Origin: Ostreococcus lucimarinus CCE9901
Taxonomy: Eukaryota; Chlorophyta; Mamiellophyceae; Mamiellales; Bathycoccaceae
Assembly (NCBI RefSeq): GCF_000092065.1
Contig: NC_009356.1
Coordinates: 372,001-436,000, forward strand
Reading direction: 5' to 3'
Length of the DNA: 64,000 nt
Below are positions 32,258-40,128 of this stretch, piece after piece. Numbering within the stretch: the stretch's first letter is position 1; each line of letters begins with the position of its first letter. The notes under the pieces are model-generated. The model was not told the DNA's origin. It made no database searches and was given only the letters and a program-made list of their open reading frames with translations. The position numbers were made by a program, and so were the translations under genes.

Positions 32258-32513
32258 GACCGCCTGTTGATAATCGTAGGAAATTTTTTACACAAGTGAC
32301 GCGATATGGTGCGATGCGATCTGGCGCGCATAGTACGTTTCTGTACTTGTGTAGCATAACGATGTGACAACTGTGCTACTTGATAGGAAATACTTCGGAA
32401 GTACGTAAGCGGGCGAAACTTTTATAGTTCGTGTGTGCCTTAGGAAGCATATTGTCTGCAAGGAAATGATTTAATGTGCTCGTTTTACACTATCTATACC
32501 AAGTAAATGCTAT
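32258..32513 (-). promoter_or_regulatory. PKS 5' region with TATA-like element
   Basis: A CTATAAAAG sequence on the minus strand (32,419-32,427) lies about 165 nt before the PKS ATG. Between them two upstream ATGs (32,370 and 32,357) open short frames that overlap the PKS start in other frames, which could dampen translation if included in the mRNA. No other element is recognised. Confidence 0.4.
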
Positions 32514-35258
32514 CTAGTCGTAGGTCTTCTTCAGATAGCTGATGATATCGACACTCTCGAATAACGAGATCCCGGTGTTCGGATCTTCAAGATAAGGTAC
32601 TTGAAATATACCGGTGCGATTGAGAAGCAAACTCCTTCTTGGGCTACCGCGTGCACATGGACGAAAAACATAAGAAATTCCCCGCTCGTTCAGAGCTTTT
32701 CGCACTAGAGCGCAAAATGGAGAAGCTTCGTAACCCCAAAAAATCAAAGGCTGCTCACCTGCACGTGAAGTACGCCGATGCGAAGCATCATTGATCTTTG
32801 ACGCTTGAGCGAACCTCTGAAACAATGAGACAAGAGAAGCTGGTTCTTCGCCATCCAGATACTCCTGATAGAGATACTGAATGATGCCGTCAGCACCTTT
32901 CACAGCGATGTCGTCGTTTCGATCATCTCGTAGGAAAGGGACTACTTCAGACCCAAGTTCAACACCCTGTAGAATCGCTAACTCGGAGCTATTCGAACAC
33001 GACGCGGTAGGACACGGTTTGCACAAGTAACTCACGTCACAAATACTCAAAACCTCTCGTACAAGCCGACAGGAGTCGTCATCCTCGACGTCATAAAGTG
33101 TCAGCGTTGGTGGAGCTGGCGTAGCGTCGGCACGTTCTTTGACTGCCTCTCTCAGACGGTGGCTACCAAGCTTGCTGACCTCCAAAAACCGTAGTCCAGC
33201 GCCTCTCACGAAAGCGTACTCTGTAACGTTTTCACGCGCGATGCGTGGGGACCAACCGTGTACAAACAGACCCAAAGCAACTCGAGAGAGCCCTTTCCAA
33301 ACAGCCTCGAGAAGCTCTCCTCGCTGCGACTGTTCGAAGGCAAACATCTTTGGCTCATTAACTTGAAAATTCGCACTGAGTGCTTCAAATGCTACTGCTG
33401 TGTCTTCAAATGTTGCACCTGGGTATTTTAGATCCGCCCGCCACATGCAATGAGCCCCATATGGCACTCTTTCGGGCAGAAGAATTGTTGCTACGGGACC
33501 AGCCTCTACATCTTGTGCATCAATTATGACGCACTCGGTGCGCCCATTAACGTCTGTTGCTGTATAGCTCTCATCATGAACGTACATAACTAACCAGCCA
33601 TCATCTTCATCTACACCTCCTGGTCTTCCAACAAACTGGGCTTCCATACCGTAACGGTTTGGACCATGCTCATAAGTGACCGTCTTCTGCTCTTGCATAT
33701 CAATTTTCACGACTGCGTCAAACTTGAGCTGAGTGGTCGATTCCAACTCTGACAAAAGGACTCGCCCGGCGTAGGCGTACCTGTTTCGCCTTCCAACAAA
33801 TGCGTCGTTGATGCGTGGGGTTTCTAAAGGAATACTAAATAGATATCTTTCTGTGACCTTTCCAGTGACAAGATTTATTCTCCATTCATGAACTTTTGGA
33901 ATCTTGCCAACTCGCACGGCCTCTTTGATCCACTCACTTGAACCGTTAGCGCGCATCGCCTCTTGGAAAAAGCCGTCTTCACGAATTCCAGTAATGACTA
34001 TCAACTGCTCATTCCTTTCATTTTTTTCCTCCCACGAATTGATGAAGTGGTATACCATTTGTGACGAGCTACAATTAAACCAAGTCACGCTTGTTGACTG
34101 TGCATCTCTATTCAACACTCCAAAACGCGCCCGCTTGTCTTCGTTATACTGAAGAGGGTGTTTCCCTAGCAACTGTCGAACAGGCTTGATATCCATGCTG
34201 CCTTCAAAAAGAACCGTAAAATGCTCAGTTACACAGAAATCGTGCATGAAAATGCTACCAACAAACGGGATAGACCAAAGCGAGTTGATGCTCGAGATTG
34301 TACCATCTGGCTTCAACGTACCCACAGAGCAATGTGGCGGTGAGACTGGATTGAAACCAAAGAAAATAAGTTCACCGGTTGACGGTAACACTTTTGGATG
34401 CGCAGTGAAAGGAACGTAAGGAGGTAGTTTGCCATCAAACGTACATGCTGAAATTGTTTCGAGGGTATCTGGATCAAGTTCCCAAGGCGGACAGGTATCC
34501 TGTAGCGCGAACGTCCTACCAGCAAAATGGAGAAGCGCCGTATTTGCACTGTCTTTCATAAACATTCCACCCGTGATGAGGTTGGAAAGTGCATTTGCCA
34601 GAAATGTTCCACCGTCAGCATTCATGAGTGGTCTAAATATGCGTTTTCCGCTTTCAATCTCACGCTTCCAGCTAGACGTCCGAATAAAACGATTTCTAAA
34701 TTTAACTCTGTTGCCAGTGCAAAAGTCTACAGCGTAGATCATACCATCACCCTCGAACCAATGATGCCAGCCTGATCCTAAACCAAAATCTACTTGCCCT
34801 GGACCTGCACCCCAACGCTTGTAGTGATCAACAGCAAACTTTGGATTGGGGCCTACGTACGCGTACTGACCGAGTGGAAAATCGCTTGGAATTTTACCGT
34901 TAATTTTCATCGTCGAAGAATCATCACCAGCTTGCGCATCATAATCGCAACAGGCCGTGACTTCCTGTCCTACCGGATAATAGTTTCCAGAAAGAAAAGC
35001 GGCACCATGTTCGCCGTATTCCACTGGATCTAGAAGTTGATACGACGTAGAAGCGGCGGCAGAAATATAGCCTGTATCCTCATCACTCGAAGGCTGAATT
35101 GAATCTATTTCTTGGATCGTTCTCGTAGACAAATCTGTTTCCGTTTGTACTCGAAGTATAGAGGACACACGCCTTGTCTGCAAACTAAGAAGACAGCTCT
35201 TGCGGCGGTATGTTTTATAGTAGCGCACAGGAGCGTTGTGTGCCGATAGTGAGCCCAT
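32514..35258 (-). CDS. Carotenoid cleavage dioxygenase fused to two thioredoxin/GST-N domains
   Basis: This 914-residue protein starts at an ATG and has an N-terminus rich in R, K and S that may be a plastid transit peptide. Residues ~80-630 form a CCD/RPE65-type propeller. The four iron-binding histidines are seen at about 287 (FTAHPKV), 339 (FMHDF), 404 (VYHFINSW) and 603 (PYGAHCMW). CCDs cut carotenoid polyene chains with O2. Residues ~718-805 and ~835-914 are two tandem thioredoxin/GST N-terminal folds (YDVEDDDSCRLVREV; GYEASPFCALVRKALNERG, then VPYLEDPNTGISLFES), like the paired domains of plant plastid GST_N_3 proteins. Each keeps a single cysteine, not CxxC. It lies 256 bp upstream of the PKS on the same strand. 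The substrate is unknown. Confidence 0.85.
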   Translation of the reverse strand: MGSLSAHNAPVRYYKTYRRKSCLLSLQTRRVSSILRVQTETDLSTRTIQEIDSIQPSSDEDTGYISAAASTSYQLLDPVEYGEHGAAFLSGNYYPVGQEVTACCDYDAQAGDDSSTMKINGKIPSDFPLGQYAYVGPNPKFAVDHYKRWGAGPGQVDFGLGSGWHHWFEGDGMIYAVDFCTGNRVKFRNRFIRTSSWKREIESGKRIFRPLMNADGGTFLANALSNLITGGMFMKDSANTALLHFAGRTFALQDTCPPWELDPDTLETISACTFDGKLPPYVPFTAHPKVLPSTGELIFFGFNPVSPPHCSVGTLKPDGTISSINSLWSIPFVGSIFMHDFCVTEHFTVLFEGSMDIKPVRQLLGKHPLQYNEDKRARFGVLNRDAQSTSVTWFNCSSSQMVYHFINSWEEKNERNEQLIVITGIREDGFFQEAMRANGSSEWIKEAVRVGKIPKVHEWRINLVTGKVTERYLFSIPLETPRINDAFVGRRNRYAYAGRVLLSELESTTQLKFDAVVKIDMQEQKTVTYEHGPNRYGMEAQFVGRPGGVDEDDGWLVMYVHDESYTATDVNGRTECVIIDAQDVEAGPVATILLPERVPYGAHCMWRADLKYPGATFEDTAVAFEALSANFQVNEPKMFAFEQSQRGELLEAVWKGLSRVALGLFVHGWSPRIARENVTEYAFVRGAGLRFLEVSKLGSHRLREAVKERADATPAPPTLTLYDVEDDDSCRLVREVLSICDVSYLCKPCPTASCSNSSELAILQGVELGSEVVPFLRDDRNDDIAVKGADGIIQYLYQEYLDGEEPASLVSLFQRFAQASKINDASHRRTSRAGEQPLIFWGYEASPFCALVRKALNERGISYVFRPCARGSPRRSLLLNRTGIFQVPYLEDPNTGISLFESVDIISYLKKTYD

Positions 35259-36016
35259 GTTGCGCTATTACCTGATGCAGGTAGTAGTCGAACGCTGTGG
35301 ACGTTTTTTGCGTGATAATCAGTACACAGAGCAGCCACTATCTTGAGTTGCACGATCCACGTGTTCCAAAGACTTTCGAGAGAGAGTCTGAGCGAACAGG
35401 TTATACCGGATGCTTCGTAGATTGAGGCACCAAATGTTGGATTCTAGCTCAAGCGATACTCTATGGTAGACCGACAAAAAGAGGCCGACAAAAGTGATAA
35501 GATGCAATCAGCCAACACTCACCACTCACCACTCACCACTCACCACTCGGGCTTCGAACGTACCGCGAGTTTGAAGATCCAAGGATGTTTTTACTACGGT
35601 GTCACAAGACGACTGATCACCGTCGCCCACACGACTGCCCGACTTCCACGCGACGTCGTCGTGTGCAAACGTGAACTCGCGCCGTGAGCAAGCCTATCCC
35701 CAGCGATTGGATATCACATCATTTTCGAACAAGCGCACAAGCAGCGATCTATCACTTTTATCTCATCGCCGTATTTAACTTCTACTAAGTATATCATATC
35801 TCGGCACAAAATCTGAATCTTTCCGTCTTTCCAGTCTTTCTTGTTCGTAAACGGACGTGCTTACTAACACGAGCCACGCTACGATACAACCGAACGCGTA
35901 TCCGCGATGCTCCGAATGGTATACTCTAACAAGCACCATACTCTCCGGTAATCGCTTCAAAGCCGCTCCTGACGTGCACCGAGCTCACCGAGCTCACCGA
36001 AGCGGAGCGCGTCAAC
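35259..36016. promoter_or_regulatory. Divergent intergenic region
   Basis: This lies between the dioxygenase fusion (minus) and the HAD phosphatase (plus) and presumably holds both promoters. No convincing gene is visible. It contains a short heptanucleotide repeat at 35,517-35,548. Confidence 0.4.
35517..35548. repeat. Heptanucleotide tandem repeat (actcacc, about 4.5 units)
   Basis: Four perfect copies of actcacc followed by actc. It is non-coding and lies in the shared promoter region. Confidence 0.9.
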
Positions 36017-36862
36017 ATGCGTCCTTGCTCCTCCCAGCCACTTTCGAAACCGCCGTTTGGGAAGGACGGCTTTTCGAAATATTGGACAAAACATCGACCT
36101 TTGAAACTTCCAAAACGTGCTCGGCATGCATGTAGAGTGCTCAGCCCACTGGAGCGCTTAGAAGAACTCGGAACTCGACGTTTTGGTGTCATCTTTGAAC
36201 TTGAAGGTATTATAGTGCCCAGTTGTGCAAAAGCAGACCGAGAAGAGTGGCAACAGATAGCGCGTGAGGAAGGCCTCGAACAACCTGCTGAGTATCAACT
36301 CCGGGCGGCTCTTCGGAAGAAGACAGATCATGCGGTCTCTCGCGTATTCAACTGGGCATCCGAGCCACAGCAAGTGCGGTTCTTGACTCAGCGCAAAAGC
36401 GCACTTTTCTGCAAAAGAACGGAAACCACTGATCACAGAGCCCATGAGCATGTTCTAGCATTTTTGCGGCTACTCGATGGCTTCGACGTGCCCTGTGCTA
36501 TTTATTCTTCACAACTCTCGAGCGAAGAGCTAACAGTTTTGTTGCGTCGTTTGCAACTGACAGGGTACTTCAAGACGGAATCAGTGATAGGTCGTGACGA
36601 CGTACAAAGTGGCTTACCAGACACTGAATACTATTTAGTTGCAGCGCGTGCGCTTTTTCGACCGATCTCCAAATGTATTGTCATAAGTGACCACCACCTC
36701 GCAATCGAAGCTACGACTGAAATAGGAATGAAGTGTGTAATTGTCAATGGCGTCGACTCTACCTGGGAGTTGAGAGGTGCAAACATGGTTGTGCCGTCGT
36801 TAGAGTGGATATCGTTTAGGAACTTACAAAATATTTTTAGCTTAGATGTATACGAAAGTTAG
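36017..36862 (+). CDS. Plastid-type HAD phosphatase (pyrimidine phosphatase of riboflavin synthesis-like)
   Basis: 281 residues from an ATG. It resembles the plant chloroplast HAD protein AtPyrP2, which dephosphorylates 5-amino-6-(5-phosphoribitylamino)uracil in riboflavin synthesis: FGVIFELEGIIV, REEWQQIAREEGLEQP, HAVSRVFNWASEP and KCVIVNGVDSTWELRGANM line up with that family. The nucleophile loop reads E61-L62-E63 where most HAD enzymes have DxD.  The plant relatives share the E-x-E form, as I recall their sequence. HAD motif II may be YSSQ (~165) and the motif IV region VISDHH. The N-terminal ~55 residues are basic and may be a transit peptide. It converges on the glucokinase gene, 23 bp apart. 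Confidence 0.72.
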   Translation: MRPCSSQPLSKPPFGKDGFSKYWTKHRPLKLPKRARHACRVLSPLERLEELGTRRFGVIFELEGIIVPSCAKADREEWQQIAREEGLEQPAEYQLRAALRKKTDHAVSRVFNWASEPQQVRFLTQRKSALFCKRTETTDHRAHEHVLAFLRLLDGFDVPCAIYSSQLSSEELTVLLRRLQLTGYFKTESVIGRDDVQSGLPDTEYYLVAARALFRPISKCIVISDHHLAIEATTEIGMKCVIVNGVDSTWELRGANMVVPSLEWISFRNLQNIFSLDVYES

Positions 36863-36885
36863 TGCCCTTGCGAAATATAACACTA

Positions 36886-38535
36886 TCAATCACCCAGCTG
36901 ACGTTTCGCCAGCACCTTCAGTTGGTGTGTATTAGTCGCGAGAGCACGACAACCGTAGCAACATACCTTTGCACCAAGAAGACCAACGTTTGGAGTTTTT
37001 ACGGCGATCAAGGGGAATGAGGCGACGACATTGCGCATGGAGGGATTGCAGTTTTCGAACGCAGTAGTTAGTGAACCATCCATGAGCAGAGGTAAAATCT
37101 TGGGGGGAATACCACCAGCTATGTACACTCCACCGGTTGCGAGAACGCGTAGGGCAGCACTTGAACACTCCGAACCCTGAATAGAGTCAGATGAAGTCAT
37201 ATTGATGGAGCTTATCGCTTACCAGGATTTCAAGAAACATTTTCAAAGTCGTGCGGCAAGTTTTGCAACTATTTGCAAGTGCCCTTGTTGCAATCTTCAG
37301 CAGTGTTCAGCACGATTGTACTTCAAAGATGCTAAAGAAACTTCACCTCCGCGGGTTCTATGTCATCGGGTTTCGTATGAATTGATTTGCAAAGAAACTC
37401 ATAAATCCTCCTTAGTCCTGGACCACTGCAAACTTGCTCTACTTCACAGACCTACGCAGACACTCAGGTACAAACGCAAAGCTTGAAGCGTACTTTTGAA
37501 TTTTCATACCTTGTAATTTTTTGCCCACATATACTTAAGAAGCTACGACATAATCAGCATGGGATAAATATCATTGTCATCATGCGCAAACCTCGATTTG
37601 AACTTCATTTTTTGGTGCAAACGGTGCATGTGAACCCTGAACACGAGTAAGTGAGTCCCTCTTCGAACTTTTTAGAGACGCACTTCAGTTGAAATAATAG
37701 AATACGCTTCATTTGCGTCGTTCCAGATAAGAAAAGCCTCCTTCGAGATAACAGTTGGTATTTTAATATGCGCTGAAAAGGTACAACACTCACCCCTAGA
37801 CCTGTTCCTGGTCCTACGATGGCTATGGGCCCGTGTTGTCTGTAAGATTGTCATGAGATCATTTATGCGACTGTAGCACCGCATCGTACACTGGTTCGAT
37901 GTCATTCAACTTCGCAAGCTGGGACGGGTCTAAGCCTGTGATTCCGTGACCAACCGCGGCAAAGTCGTTCAGAACAGAAACTTTTGGAATATTAAACGAC
38001 TGCTGTACTTGAGCACCGTTCACTTGCCACTTTAAATTTGTCATCTATGACGAAGCTATTTAGACGAAACTGGTTGATACTTAGACTCAATTTACCTCGC
38101 AGCAGTTGTTTTCTACTGGACCCGCAACGGCGAAACAAGAAGAGTCGAAGTGGTCAAGTCCAGAGTCCTGTGAATGCGTAGTGAGCTTACGACGAAAAGA
38201 GCAGTGTGTTGTCGTACGTGACAGAATACATTTAAACATTTGTCAAACGCGTCGAAGGAATTAGTGCTGTACGTCTAATATCGCGGTGTGAGGCAGCGCA
38301 TTACCAATTATACGACTAAAAAGTACCTTCTCGAACAGTAACTCATCGTCGACGCCTTCCATAGATATTGCCCAAGCCTGTTGGTTGACACGTCTTTCTC
38401 AGCGTAAAGCACTTACGAAACGACAAACCTGGAACCGAGCATTCGTGCCACCGATATCAGCTGCGATTATCGTATAGCTCTATTCTATTGGCTTAGTGGC
38501 ATGATTTAAGGGCATATTAAACGTACGTGGCTCAT
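36886..38535 (-). CDS. GLK: Bacterial-type glucokinase, multi-exon
   Basis: A spliced gene of about ten exons separated by ~45-60-nt introns, with some exon joins unresolved. Exon 1 is only nine bases (38,527-38,535, M-S-H). Next come 38,429-38,479 (IIAADIGGTNARFQ, the phosphate loop), 38,327-38,377, 38,218-38,274, 38,096-38,167 (FAVAGPVENN) and 37,890-38,044 (MTNLKWQV, NDFAAVGHGI with the catalytic Asp). After that come AIVGPGTGLG near 37,830, EAYSIISTE joined to GSHAPFAPKNEVQIEV, and a last exon with GGVYIAGGIPPKILP ending at TGA 36,886. These are the signature blocks of the Glk family (ATP-dependent glucose phosphorylation). Exon lengths checked keep phase. Confidence 0.85.
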
Positions 38536-39136
38536 CGTCAACCGTCTACCGGGTTTGTTTGTTTGCGTTCGGTGCGCGAAAGAGACTTGTTTGCAGTTTT
38601 GTAAACGTGAGATGAACTTTCTATGCGTCGACACGTTCGTCCACATGCCGAATTGTCGAAGACGTGCACTTCTGTGAGCGTCGAACGGGTACGCCGCACG
38701 TTTTTGAGCGCGCGGTTTTTTCCGCTAGGCCTGCAGCACTGGGTACAGGAATTTCTGTACCCTTGTACCCTTGTACCTTAAGTTTTGTATGGGCAAACAG
38801 TCTAAAACCAGAGGTTTTGGGTACGTACCAGAAAATTCCTGGTACAGGTCATCTTGAGCCCTCAATATTGTAGCTCGCGCTTCGCGGCGCGAAACGGGGC
38901 GACGGCGGGTGAAATTCACGTCAAGACCGCAAAAAACGCGACGAGCGACGCGCGCGCGAACGCGAGGGCGCGACCGGGGTTTACGAGCGCGGGTTTGCGC
39001 GCGACGTGTTTGAAATTTGAAATGATGATTGAGCAAGCGGCAGACGTCCACGCTCGATGTCGACGTCGAATACCGACGACGCGGGCGCCGCGCCGAGGCG
39101 CGTGGATGACGGTGCGGAAGATAACGCGCTGCGCCC
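38536..39136. other. Intergenic stretch with no clear gene, turning GC-rich
   Basis: Upstream of glucokinase. The first ~200 bp are AT-rich and presumably promoter. From 38,741 it carries clustered GTAC-containing motifs, and from ~38,870 it becomes very GC-rich (cgcg runs), unlike its surroundings. Open frames here on both strands look like composition effects. Confidence 0.4.
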
Positions 39137-39650
39137 GTGGTGGACGTGCGGCGCGCAGATCCCGTGATAGATGCTGACAGCGATGGTGATGGAATTGGAG
39201 ACGTTGAAATCCTCTCGTCAGACGACGAGAATTTGGATGAGTACGTAAAAGGCCCAGACGAGCTCGTCATGCTACCACGTGTAAACGTTTCGGATCAAAT
39301 GGAAGTACTGCTTCTGGGCAGCCTTGGTGCAAACGTGCCGGTGCGTGATGATGATTCACGTCCCGCTCGGGACAAGACAAAGGAAACTTTTGCACACAAG
39401 GCAGCTTACAAGGTATTAGGACGTCAGGAGAAGGAGCGACGAAGTAAGAGTAGAAAGTTGAATTAATAGATAGACTGTGCGCGCGAAGTGCGTCGGTTCT
39501 CGCGCGGCTCTCGTCGATTCGTCACCTCCGTACCAGCTCGTACCAGCTCGTACCAGCTCGTACCAGACGATTCATACTGTTTACCCATACGACTGGCGCG
39601 TTCGGACATTCGGACAGGTACGTGGGTACGTACCGGGAAATCGCGGGTAC
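38741..39650. repeat. Cluster of GTACC/GGTAC motifs
   Basis: Many copies of gtacc or ggtac occur here. They include two related palindromic copies of gggtacgtacc (38,818 and 39,625 regions), each followed by a similar half (agaaaattcctggtac versus gggaaatcgcgggtac). There is also a 10-nt tandem repeat, taccagctcg x3.6, at 39,531-39,566. The copies flank a GC-rich patch, so degenerate ends of an old element are possible. Confidence 0.55.
39137..39466 (+). CDS. Unrecognised acidic open frame, probably a fragment
   Basis: An open frame of 109 codons with no ATG until its middle. It reads DADSDGDGIGDVEILSSDDE near the start and ends with a basic tail (RQEKERRSKSRKLN). The acidic/basic layout suggests a nuclear protein tail or a leftover of a mobile-element gene rather than noise. 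Without a start codon or homology this is a weak call. Confidence 0.25.
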   Translation: MVDVRRADPVIDADSDGDGIGDVEILSSDDENLDEYVKGPDELVMLPRVNVSDQMEVLLLGSLGANVPVRDDDSRPARDKTKETFAHKAAYKVLGRQEKERRSKSRKLN

Positions 39651-39744
39651 GGGATTGCTGCACCACTATTTTCCGCGCAAGCGATCGTGCACCACCTTTG
39701 CTTGACACGATTACATATACGCGTAGCGCGTCACCACACGCCAT

Positions 39745-39816
39745 GCACCATTAGTCCAACGGTTAGGATATGAGCCTTCCAAGCTCGAGACCCGGGTTCG
39801 ACTCCCGGATGGTGCA
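39745..39816 (+). tRNA. trnG-UCC: tRNA-Gly (TCC anticodon)
   Basis: A full cloverleaf: acceptor GCACCAT pairs with ATGGTGC, the D arm carries GGTTAGGATA, the anticodon stem TGAGC/GCTCG encloses CTTCCAA (anticodon TCC), and the T arm is CCGGGTTCGACTCCCGG. The discriminator base is A. No CCA is encoded and there is no intron. It lies 80 bp before the left end of a DNA transposon. Confidence 0.95.
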
Positions 39817-39896
39817 CTACTCACCATCGGTGGTTCACGACTCACCAACCTTGAGGGGCACTGACATGCTCAGGGAGGTTATATATTTTAGTTGTA

Positions 39897-39922
39897 CTAG
39901 GGATTTCGAAAATAATGTATGA
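39897..39922. repeat. Left terminal inverted repeat
   Basis: It shares the core gatttcgaaaa plus tatga with the reverse complement of 43,112-43,137. It is preceded by TA. Confidence 0.75.
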
Positions 39923-40128
39923 GGGTAAAATAGTGAATTTAATTAACCTCGACGTCTTGTCGCGCCGCTTCGCGCCGCGCGCGCGTCCGGGCGGCGCGGA
40001 GTCTACCGATCTTTCCGCGTATCGTGATATCCGACCGTTTAAGTTTGAATTCTGTGCGTGGGTGTTGACGGAACACGACCGTTGGAGCTCGATGGGCACG
40101 TTAACTTTTGGGCCAGATTCTGTCGCGT

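Noticed and set aside
471-32085. Many plus-strand and out-of-frame minus-strand open frames of 60-151 codons across the PKS
   Set aside because: They lie wholly over the PKS frame, show no known motif, and recur identically in each repeated module, as shadows would.
32118-32370. Two ~75-codon minus frames over the PKS start
   Set aside because: They overlap the SAT-like coding sequence in other frames; treated only as possible upstream ORFs.
35517-35548. Telomere-like or CRISPR-like repeat
   Set aside because: actcacc does not match the plant-type telomere repeat and there are no spacers; it is a short microsatellite.
38725-39270. 181-codon minus-strand frame rich in S, R and T
   Set aside because: Low-complexity product of the GC-rich GTAC patch, with no homology or splice context.
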